The notes under the pieces: model-generated
Seen by the model: the letters and a program-made list of their open reading frames with translations, nothing else
Told to the model about the DNA's origin: nothing
The model's database searches: none
Shown: in pieces, positions 1-10,600 of the stretch
Numbering within the stretch: the first letter of the stretch is position 1
How the letters are laid out: the number at the start of each line of letters is the position of its first letter
Origin: WVXT01 sp964345635
GTDB lineage: Bacteria; UBA6262; WVXT01
Reading direction: 5' to 3'
DNA length: 16,464 nt
Assembly: GCA_964345635.1 (NCBI GenBank)
Contig: CAYFRM010000063.1
Location: forward strand, 1-16,464
Translations under genes and position numbers: made by a program

Positions 1-2
1 GG

Positions 3-1600
3 CCGGCATCCGATGGTATTATCAGGTTTGGCGAAGATCCAGGCTTTTATTTACACAGACTTAGTGGACTTCCCAAGCAGTTCCTGTCTGCATCGGGTAC
101 GAAAGTAAAGCTTTTTGAAAAGAATGTTGCTAAGAATATAAAGGATTTTGCAGCTAATAAAGGATTTCCCGTAGGGTTATTACTAATGACAGAGGAAGAA
201 TTGGACGACCAGCTTGTTATAAGTAATTACCTGGAGAAAAGAGGACGGACCATAGAGGGTATACAGGACTTTTTAAGTAATAAGGATAATTTAAAGATAT
301 TACGTTCGTCGCTTGAAAAAAGATTTGGCAAGGAAATTAAAAAGGCGCGGAGGATATTTGAAGATGCACAACTTGCACTGAGAACCAAGGGCAACTTCTT
401 TACCTCAGAAAGAGGCGATATAGAGAAGTTCGTTGAAAAGGCCGTCTTTGCCGCCCTGGCAGAAGAAGCGATTATCCTGGGTGAAGGCACAGGCGTTATG
501 AATATGTTCTTCATAATGGGTGATAAGAAGACTATTTGGGACCTGTTTGTCAAAAAGCTTTCCAAAAGAGTTATCTTCGGGGAGAGGCTCGATCAGAAGG
601 ATGTCAACGTTTTTGATAGGATTTTCGCCGGGAGTACCAGGCGCTCTGATACCGATATGAACGACCCCATAACTGGAACTACCGTTGAATATCTTGAAAA
701 AAATAATAAAGTAAGATTACTGGGTATTAATTACGGAGGAGATGGCGCATATTGTAATGATATTGCCAATTTAGGGGTTTATGCGAAAATTCTCAGAGAT
801 ACAGTTTACGATGTAAGACTGAAATATCAAGCAAGGGTGGATAATACCGTAAGAATCCCGGAAAATGTCAAGATATATTATGATGGAGAACTACTTTCAA
901 AGGATACACCGAAAGCTGTCTTCCTGTTAAAGAATTTGAAGGTAGAAGCGCCAGAGGAAGGAGAATACGAAATTCACCTCCAGAAGGGTTCAGCGATTAT
1001 AAATAGCATAATCAGGTTTAATAAAGAATTTACGAAATTAAAAGTCGGAGAGGATTTTATCCTTGTTGATTGCGAGATTGCGGCCCCCATAGTTTGCAGT
1101 GGAGGTGGAGGGCTGGCCATAGCCGCCTTCCATACACCCGAGGATAGATTACGAGGGAAAATCTATGACTATAGATATGACGAAACAAATAGGGTCTATG
1201 TAGTAGAATATGAGCCGGTTAAAGAATTGGAGCTACGTGGCGATGAAACAACAACCACAATGGTTATGGAGACTGCTGACGGCGAAATTAGAAATGTGGT
1301 TGTGAGATCCTTGAATCTGGATTATGAGGCGCCAATAGGTAAGCTGTGTATGCAAGTTACCGGAGAGGAAGACGAAAAGGAAGCCTTTGATAAAATGCAA
1401 AAGAATCATCCCCGGCTTCTGGGAGTAAAAGGGCTGAGTGAATATCCAGAAGTTCTAGGAAAATCGCTTTATGAACTACCTCATTATGGTGGCTATGATT
1501 TTGAGACAGCTAAGACAAAAGTCAAAGCAGGGTTTATGAGAGAGAGTATCCTGCGAGCTAGAAATGGCTGGAAAGAAGAGCCAGCGGAAAAAGAAGGGCA
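3..1600 (+). other. Unrecognised N-flanking region of the giant protein: helical, then beta-rich
   Basis: Residues 1-533 of the window. I recognise no family. Residues 1-200 look helical and charged. Residues about 230-445 (roughly 700-1330) are rich in short alternating hydrophobic strands with Gly and Asp/Asn turns, for example around the Gly-rich stretch SGGGGLAIAAF near 1098-1130, and look like a beta-sandwich or other all-beta fold. Residues 480-533 return to charged helix and are rich in Glu, Lys and Gln before the first hydrophobic segment. Four of the few cysteines in the protein are here (near 750, 1068, 1095 and 1347). If the hydrophobic segment at 1647-1727 spans the membrane once, this part and the SecA-like motor lie on opposite sides of the membrane, which would fit an exported or periplasmic region. 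That topology is inference. Confidence 0.5.
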
Positions 1601-4600
1601 AGAAGAGAAACGGGAACATTTATTAAAGATTAGACAACGCAGAGACTTATTAACTATTTTCGGGCTTGCAGCTTCTTTACTAATCGCTATCAGCGGAAAT
1701 TATATTTTAAGTGTGTTCGCCGCCGGCGGAACCCTGTCATTTAAGATAAGCAAAATTTTCACCAGTGTCTTTAAAAAACAATTGTTTCATTTGAAACAAT
1801 CTCATGGAAAGAAAGAGAAAAGCGGAATGGGAGCAATGTTCCGGGGAATCTGGAGCGTTGCTGAGAGGATGATTAAGGAATTCCAGAAAAAGCCGGTTGA
1901 GCTTAGCGAAGAGCAACAGAATAAAATGGTAAAGGCTCTGGCATTTGTGGAAGAGTATGACTCCGGGATGGCTAAGACTCTTCTCAATATGTTTAGAAAG
2001 AAAAAGTTGATTGTGGTGGACAACCCCAAATGGACTAAGGAAGGGACAGAAGAAGACAATTATGTATTTACCTGGGTTAGTGAATTTATTTTTGGCAAGA
2101 AGATCGGCATTCAACAGGACACTCTGAATAAGCTTACAGTTGAACAACTTGCCGAACTTATATTCCACGCTTTCAAAGAAAGAGAAGCATTACCAAAAGT
2201 TAAAAATAATGTTGAAGAGGCTCACGCCATAGCGCTGAAGGCTCAGGAAGATTTTCGAACAAAACTGGAGATTCCCCACGAGGAATCTTTAGAAGTAGCT
2301 CTCAATCGCCTTGTCGCCCGGAGGAGGATTGAGAAGGTTACAAAGGCAAAAAGAATTGTTGCTGGCCTCAGCCGGAATATAGACCTTTATGTGGATAAAT
2401 TGGAAGGATTGCTTACTCTCGGTTTGCCCCTGGTAGGAAGTTACTTGTCCTATAGCCGGAGCACTCTGGAAAGAATGGTAAAATCTCTAGAAGAAAAAGG
2501 ATTTTCCAATAAAGAGATAACACCAAGCTTAGTCCGTTTACAGGGATATACAGAAGTTCCGGAGGATTCCCCCCGTTACCAGAACGCTCAAAAAGTATTA
2601 GCCAGCCTTCAGAAAAAGAACCCCTCCCTTTATGAGAAACTGACATCATCGCTGATAACTCAAGAAACCGAGAAAAAGGAGTTGCAGGAACTACTCCAAA
2701 GAGAAGAGGCGCTGAGGGATATTCTTACTAAGGAGATAGAGCAGTTTGCTGCAAAAGATATAACCCCTGATGCCGGGAAACTTGATATACAAATAGATGC
2801 TACGAAGAGACTGGCAGAGGGTTTGATGTATCTTATACCTTTTGGCTTTGGAAAGACGCTTACCCTGCGCCTGGCTGCATTTATACTTGCAAAGCAAAAA
2901 GGATTTACACTCAAAAATCAGAAGGGTGTTTTAGTCTGCACTACAACGGATGATTTAGCAGGAAGAGATGCAAAGGTAGCAGGGGAGGTTTTATCTTATT
3001 TTGGGCTTGTTGTTGGTTTTGTTACGCAGGATAAAAATGGAAAAAGAATAGGTTACATCTATGATACTGCAGCTAAAGGAATGAAAAAGGTTAAAGAAGA
3101 AGACGTTTATAGGCAGGCAGATATCATATTCGGCACAGTAGACAGGTTTGTTCACAGATATGAAGATGAGGAGTTCCCCTATGATGAGTCAGATGTAGTA
3201 TTCTCTAAGAGGCAATATTTCATGCTCTTTGATGAAGCAGATGAGACACTTATATATCAGCTTATGACACCTTTTATAATCTCAGGAGGAGAAATACAGG
3301 ATGCTGAAAGAATACGACAAAGATATATCTTAGCTCACAAATTTGCTGAAGCGCTTTATCAATCAGGCAAAGGAGTGGATGAAGGTTTAATAGATATATC
3401 AAAGAAGGCCCAGAAGAGAATAACCCTTACTGATAAGGGAAAAGCTCAGCTCAAAGAGTTATTGGGTAAGGAATCGGGCTTAACAGCTCAAACAAGCATT
3501 GATAGTAAATCCACGCTATGGAGACATCTTGTTGAACAGGCCCTTGCTGCAGAAATTTGTTATAAACCTGACAGAGATTATAAAGTAAGAAGCGGCAAGA
3601 TTGTTATTATAGATGAAACAAGCGGTAAAGAGATGCCTGGAAGAAGGTGGTCCTGGGGATTGCATGCTGCAGTAGAAGCAAAGCATCTTGAGGATGGCGT
3701 AAAGGTAAATGCTGAGCAGGTTATAAGAAATACTATGATGCTGAGGACATTTCTGGGCAATAAGGATTTAATAGTAGATTTTGCCGGCGCAAGTGGAACT
3801 ATGGATAAGGAGTTTATGAAGCGGGTACATAAAAAAGAAATTGTTGAACCAAAACTTTCAGATAAATATATAAGTACCCGCATAGCCCTGGTAAATATGT
3901 TTTCTACTAAAGCAAGAAAATGGAGTGCGTTTGGTGAGGATATTTCTGATGAAATAGAAAATAATCAACCTATTGTTACTAAAGTAAGAGAAGGAGATGT
4001 TGATAAAGCAATAGAACTAATAAAGTCTGCATATGGGGAAAAATATCATAAAGAGATAACTGAAGATAGAATAAGGATATTCAATGCAACATCAGAAACA
4101 GACATAGCAGAAATTGAGGCAGAATGCGGAAAACCAGGTGCTATAACTATAGTAACAAATCGCGGTGGCAGAGGAATTGATATCGAACAGAAGTTAGACG
4201 ATGCTTTGAAACAGAAAGGCCTTGTTATATATTCCACATATATAGATGAGTTAGAAGCAACAGATAGACAATTCAGGGGGAGAACCGCAAGAAGGCCTGG
4301 TGAGAAAGGTATATTTAAGGCCTTCTGGTCTATTGAAGATGAGTTATTTGAGAAGTATAAGGATATATCCGCAGTAAGCACTGCCTTGGCAGCTATTAAA
4401 GCTGAATTTAATAAGAGCGGAGAGCCCATACAAGCAAAAGATGACAAGGAATCTCATGTGATAATTGAACTCATAGCTTCGTTGAGAAGGGCGATTATGG
4501 ATTCAAGAATTCAGCAGTTTGGTCAAGATGAGTCTTTTGAACAAGAGGTAGAGACTAAGAAGCAACAATTTGAAAAGCTTTGGCGGACTATCTTAAGAGG

Positions 4601-7600
4601 CGAGTTTGATAATTCTGTATTAAATAGACACATAAAAGATATTGGTAAAATTGCAGAGGTAATCCCGGCAGAAAAAAGAGGAGATTTCATAAAAGGTATT
4701 CTGGCAATATTGGATGATGCTAAATCGATGTATCTTAATACTACGGGCAAGGCAAGAAATGACCTTAATCAAGAAATGCAATCTGCAGAATGGAAAGCCA
4801 TTGCAGCCCAGGCAGACCCTTATGTTAAATTCAGGGATACCTCAGAGAAGGCATTCAGGTCATCAATAGAATATATTAATGACACGATTCAGTCTATGAA
4901 GAAAGAGGCAGAGACGCCGCCGAAAGCAAAAGAGGAAACTCCTCAGCCACAAAGACCGACTAAAAAACAGCCAGCTCCTTCAGTCAAACATATCTTAAGA
5001 AAAGCTACAGGATATATCTTCGGTGGCGCCTTAATAGGGGCTGCCTGGGTTTTCATAAAGGTTCTGCTGGGTGGTATCAGCATAATGAAGCTAGTTGCGC
5101 TAGGCGGCACGGAGGCCCTTACCCAGTATAGTTTCTTGCACGCTATTTCTACTAGCCTATTTACAGCCCTTCCTGTAGTAGGATGGATTGTAGCTGCAGT
5201 AGCCTTCATAGTAATCGGGATTACCATCTATCATACCCATATAAAGAAGTTCTCAGGGACGTACAAAGGACAAAGATATATCTCCCTCGTCTTTAGAGGC
5301 ACTGCAAATGCAAGGGAATGGTGGGGCGCTATTAAGGCGGTGCCTGCAATGGCATTGTTGATGCTAAGCTCTGCCGGACCATTCGCAGCGCTTCTTGCGC
5401 TCATATCAGTTATCGCATTTCCTGCTACAGCGTCTATAGCTTTGCCTCTGGCAGTGACAATAGCTGCTTTTGGTGCCTTATCAGGCAGTATAATAGCGGT
5501 GTTAAATTATAAACAACTCAAAGAGATAAAAACAATTCAGCCAAGCAACTTGCAGAGGGGGCTTCGCTCACTCTCATTCGGGTTAGTCTCTATAACAGCG
5601 GGCGCTCTTCTACTTATGTTTGTACCAAGCTTATCAGCCGTTTTAATCAGCGTAGCAGGATTATCTTTAATTGGCTGGAGGTCGCATAAGGCCCTTTATA
5701 GTCAATTTAACAAGGCCCTGGAAAAATCAAAACCGGCAAGGAGAGCAAAGCATAGAGGGCTTCTGGCTTCAATAGTTGCATTCGGAGGCCTTTTGGGGTT
5801 AGCCACACTTATGGGTTCAATGCCTCTGGCGTTTTTACTGTTGGGAGCTTTTGGCTCTTTGATTATGTTTACAATAGCTGTCCTTTACGTTATAGCGCTT
5901 CCATATATGGCATCTCGATTTGCATCAGTAGAAAGCGAGGTTTTAGGCGGCAATAAAGGCGCACTTGCTTTAAAAGAAGGATTTGAATCTGGAATAATTA
6001 ATATCCGTGGACTTGTTATTGGTACGTTTAGCGTTTTAGCTATCATAGGGGTAATCGGCAAATTAACAGCTGGTCTATCGTTATGGTCTGTTGCATTTAC
6101 AGGGCTGGCAATTATTACCCCTGTTGTCTTTTGTGTGGCCATATTCAATGCCTATAGAAAACAAGTTATGAGGGGCGTGGCAAAGGGCGAGAAGCCAAAA
6201 GGCGCCCTTGCCAGAGTTGCTGCTTATCTATCAGACAGCAGAAAGATGACCCAGGTCATTATGCAGAGCGCCATACTTGCAGTAGCTGGACCTTCCCTCG
6301 GGGCAGGAGCTTTATTAAACAATGTTGCTTCATATTCACAGAGCACATTTGCAACTCAACCGAGGGAGCAGTTTATATCCAATCTGAAAGATATTTTTGC
6401 CACGGCAAATGCTCGGAAGTTTCAGGAATCTATTGAAAAAGCAAAACAAGCAGCAATGGGAGTTCAACAGCAACCGAGAGCGCCAACTGAACCAGCTAAA
6501 GTAAGGCCAACCGAGACGCATCCAACCGAAAAAACACCAGCCGAGATCAAAAAACCCTCCAAACCAGAAGAACGAGCAGAAGAACCTAAAGAACCAAAAG
6601 TTACTCCTAAAGCAGAACCAGCTAAACCAATAGCCACTGTAGAAGAGAAAGCCGAAGAGGAAGCTCGAAAACAGGCTGAGGCACAAAGAAAGCTTAGAGA
6701 AGGCGCGGGCAAGGTGGTAGAAAGATTGGGAAGTATGTTCGGTAGCCTTAAAGCGGGTCTAAATGTAAGAGTTTCCAATATAAGGGATAGAGCAGACTCT
6801 TTAGTAGATACCGGTATGAGGAAATTGAAAGATATAAAGAGCGGCGCAGTCTCTTCGATAAAAGATGCAATTACAGAAATAGAAGAGAATAGAAAGAAAC
6901 TATCAGAATTAGAAGATACAAAACAAAGACAGAGTGAAAAAACGGAAAAGGAAATTAGGGACGTAAAATACTACTTTACCAAAGCGAGAGATTTGTTGGC
7001 GCTGGGGATTTACAATAGGTTCATCCCGGCTCTTCCTGAAGAAAAGGCGAAAATCCTGGAGGAGGTATTGGAGAAGTGGAAGGAAGCTGCCGACCCGGCG
7101 AAGAACCTGGACGTATTAATTGTAGAGAAACTGAATGAGATTGCAAAGGATAACGATGGTCTCAGAGTTTGGGCAAAAGGCGGGCTGGAGACATACAGGT
7201 GCTGGTTTGTAGCTCTGGGAATAGAATTTCCTATAGTGGATAAGACGAGGCCGATCAGGGAAATGATGGGAGAAGGCCAAAATATTCTGGCGCAGGTTGA
7301 GCATGTCAACAGGATAAATAATTTTACAAGTCTGATTGAGCGCGCTTTGGATACGTATCGAGAGCAGCGCATGGCTGTGGAAAGACAAAAGAGAGAGGCA
7401 GAGGATTGGCAAGCGGCACTAACCAGGGCCACATCAAGAAAAGATAGACAGGTTGAAGATCGGGTTGAACAGATAGAGAGCAAACTTCTTGAAGCCGAGG
7501 CCGGGCTGGTTTCTGCCGGGAAAAATGCCGCATTAGCGAAAAATGAACTGGGGAGGCTGTTGGAAATTAGCCCGCAGGACGGGTTTGAATTAAGTGAAGA

Positions 7601-10600
7601 CCTCCTCGAAATTACGACGGCGAAGATAGGAGAAGAGTTAAAGCAATGGAAAGAGATGGCTGGTGAGATTGGCATCGTAGGAACGGACGATATCTCCAAG
7701 ACGTTCCCCGGTCAGATTCAGGCAGTCAGAAACGCGCTGGAGTCTTTAAATAATAAATATAAAGAAGTCAATAGTGCCTGGTCAAATATTAAATTTAGAG
7801 GAGAACTCAGTTATAGCGCCCTGTTCCAGTTTTACCAGAGCGACCTGGGACTAATTTTCTCCCGGGGTGAGAAATATTCTCCGATGGCGCTTATGCATCT
7901 GAGAGAGGCTATGGCAAGTGGCAATGAAGCAACGCTAAGGGATATAAGAGAAGCGCTCGCCCGGGCTGAGCAAGCGGTAAAGGATGCTGAAAGGTTACAA
8001 AGTGAATCGCTTGCTCTGGCAAATAAGGGAGAGGAGTATCTCAAGAAAGCCAGGGAGGCAACTCAGAAGGGCTATCTATCCTCGCAACACCTCATCAGGG
8101 CTAGGGAGCTTCTGGGGGAGGCCAGGGAATTGAAGGGAAATTCGTTAATGGCTTACGCAGCGGCAGCGAGGACTTACGACGAGCTTAACAAAGGATGGAG
8201 CGAAGTCGATAAAATAGGAGATTTCTGCAATAGGGTGAGAGAATTTGTCAGGAAGGATAAAAAGGAACTTACTAGGGAGGAGAAGCGGGTTCAGAAGGAA
8301 ATTATCTCCACAATGAAGTGGTTGCTCGGGGAGGTAAAGAAGGATAAGAGACTGATTGCTAAATATGAGAATAATCCGGACTGGAAGTATTTAATAGGAT
8401 ATATCCAGGAAGAGTATAATCTAAAAGTCAAGGAATTAAAATCGCTTAAGGAGACGCTTGAACACTCTCTTACCAGGGATTCTAAAAAGGAGAAAAAACT
8501 TCGGGATGAGATTGGAGGACTGAAAGAGCTTGCGGTGGAGAGCAAGGTAACCGAGAAGGTAGAGCCGGAGAAGGGAACAGCGGCGTCTTATGTATTAGAA
8601 TCCTTGAAGGAACATCCCCGATTAAATCAAAGCCGGAATAAGACTCAAGCCCGCAAGTGGCAATATCGCAGGTTCTGGAGAGCGGTAAAGGGTAAATTCT
8701 TCTTATTCAAGCTAATCGATGGAATTTTTGGCATTGAGACGGGAACCATTAGCACCGTGGGTGGGCGTTTAGAAGGTTCCATAAAGCTGGGGAGGGAGGA
8801 CGCCTGTAAACTCAAGTTATATGAAAAGCTGACGATATTGGCAGAAGCCGAGGAGAAGCTGGCTGAAGCCGGGTTGGCGGAGGAAGCTAAGAACGCGTAC
8901 CTTAACTGGATAAGGTCCGAAGCTCAGCGCGGTTTGTTCCTGCGGGATATCAGAGTAATAGATAATCACATGGAACTAAAAAAAGAACTTCTTATGAAGA
9001 CAAAGGACGCAAAATTTGAACATCAGATAGCAGACCTTGAGCTGGAGAAGAGCCGGCTGGAGGAATTGGTCGCTCAATTAGAAATAAGAAGAGACGGTGC
9101 AAAGCAAAGATACGCTCAAGCTGTGGGAATAAATCCAGAAGAAATAAAAAGTGAAGCCCTGAACAGAATTTCCAGGATTAGCGAACTCTCAGCCCGGAAT
9201 AGAGAATTCTTTGACCTATTCTCGGAATTTCAAAAAGAGTTGGACAAGGAGATAAATAACTTCACTATGTTGAAGCTCAATACCTATGAGGCAACCCTGA
9301 ACTACCTGCAGGCGGACGTTGAGGTTCAGAAGGCGCTTCGCGACCTGGCTAAGGCGGGCTTTAAGGTCAGATGGGACGCGACTCTGGGCCATACGGGCGG
9401 ATTTGGACAACGAGTAGGAACCGGAGCTTTATGGTTTGGCCAGGAGCTATTCAACTTCACCAAGATAGCCGACCGCAAGGGAGAAGTGGCGAGGGCCGAA
9501 GCTGCATTGGAAAAGGCAGAGGAGCCTTTAAGGTTCATCAAAAAGTTCTATGGCAACGAGGCAGCCCTGAGGAAGGCCTTGATGGGATTAGCCGATAAGC
9601 GGTCCAGTCTTAGCTGGGAGAGTCTGGGCAGTAGCATTGATTCTTTGTATGAGACAACGAGCGAAGCAGAGAGGAAGATATCGGGGAAATCAAAAGAAGA
9701 TGTCCTTGTGGAAGAGAGAAAAGTACTCGCTGCGCGACGGGATGTAATCAGTTCCATAATTGATACGTGGGGCCTCCTTTCTACGTACGTACCGACTACC
9801 GAGGGCGAAGCAGTTGAGACCGTAGATATAGGCAAGATAGAAAATGAAGGTGATATCAGGAGTCTCGTCGAGAAGACCGTGGATGAAATGTGGTCAGAAG
9901 CGAGGGCCAACAGGGATCTGGCTAAGAAATTAGAAGATATCAGAAAGCAATACTGGTGGGCCGGGCCGTTCAGTGGTTACCTTATGGAGACAGCCACATA
10001 CGTATATGACTATCCAACGGTATTGGCTCCTGTTCCCGGGACTGATGAAATGGTGTGGGTTAAGGAGACGACGGAGGAGAAAAAATCAGAGACAGCCGGC
10101 GGGTATGGAGTCATAGCAGACATAAACCGGCTGTTTGATGGGGCTGTTGAAATTGCCGGATTAGACCATAATCTCCAGGAGGAGGTTTACAAGCAATCCA
10201 AGTTTTACGCAAGGTTGCACGCCCTTAGATGCTGGTATGACTTCCTGCGGGCAGAGGAGTATGAGCGCTTCCTGGAAAAGCAGTTGGAGAAAATAGAAAC
10301 CGAGAGGGCCAAGCTTGAGAATAAGGCAAAACTGCCGGGTGAGAAGTCCGAGGAGTTAAGAGATATTGACCGTTATTTAAGAGACCTGCAACTGATGCTC
10401 GGTCAAGCGAAGTGGGACGTGGAGAATAAAAGAACTGGATTCTTGAATGCAATCAGAAAAGATGTAGGGGCAATCCCCACATATCGGGATGGTCGCCCAC
10501 AACCCACAGGGGACGTAGGGGCGATCCCGATATATCGGGATGGTCGCCCGATAGCAACTGAGGACCCACGGATAAAAATCAACAACATTCTCCAGAAGAT

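Noticed and set aside
1770..1800. Programmed -1 frameshift site (TTTAAAAAAC plus hairpin)
   Set aside because: In the coding phase the codons are TTT AAA AAA CAA, so no X-XXY-YYZ heptamer is correctly phased, the spacing to the palindrome is only 2 bases, and the zero frame remains open for kilobases.
2781..4905. Generic DEAD-box RNA helicase
   Set aside because: The literal DEAD is misleading. The preprotein cross-linking region, the PGRRWSWGLHAAVEAK block and the spacing of motifs match SecA, not RNA helicases.
6462..6675. TonB protein
   Set aside because: Only the Pro/Lys/Glu composition resembles the TonB periplasmic spacer; no TonB C-terminal domain or N-terminal anchor is adjacent.
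7010..7699. 229-codon open stretch on the minus strand
   Set aside because: It is the antisense shadow of a Glu/Lys/Ala-rich coiled coil. The predicted peptide is dominated by Ser, Leu, Phe and Ile, as expected from complementing GAR/AAR codons, with no recognisable domain, and it lies wholly inside the coding region on the other strand.
9371..9598. Short + strand reading frame in another phase (also one at 11005-11226)
   Set aside because: Both overlap the giant frame in a different phase, have no convincing ribosome binding context and encode low-complexity basic peptides.
10519..10549. Strong GC hairpin considered as a transcription terminator
   Set aside because: No T-run follows and the reading frame continues for another 6 kb.
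10461..10562. Two similar repeats considered as a CRISPR array
   Set aside because: Only two units, with an asymmetric palindromic core, almost no spacer and preserved coding frame. This fits a duplicated palindromic element, not repeat-spacer architecture.
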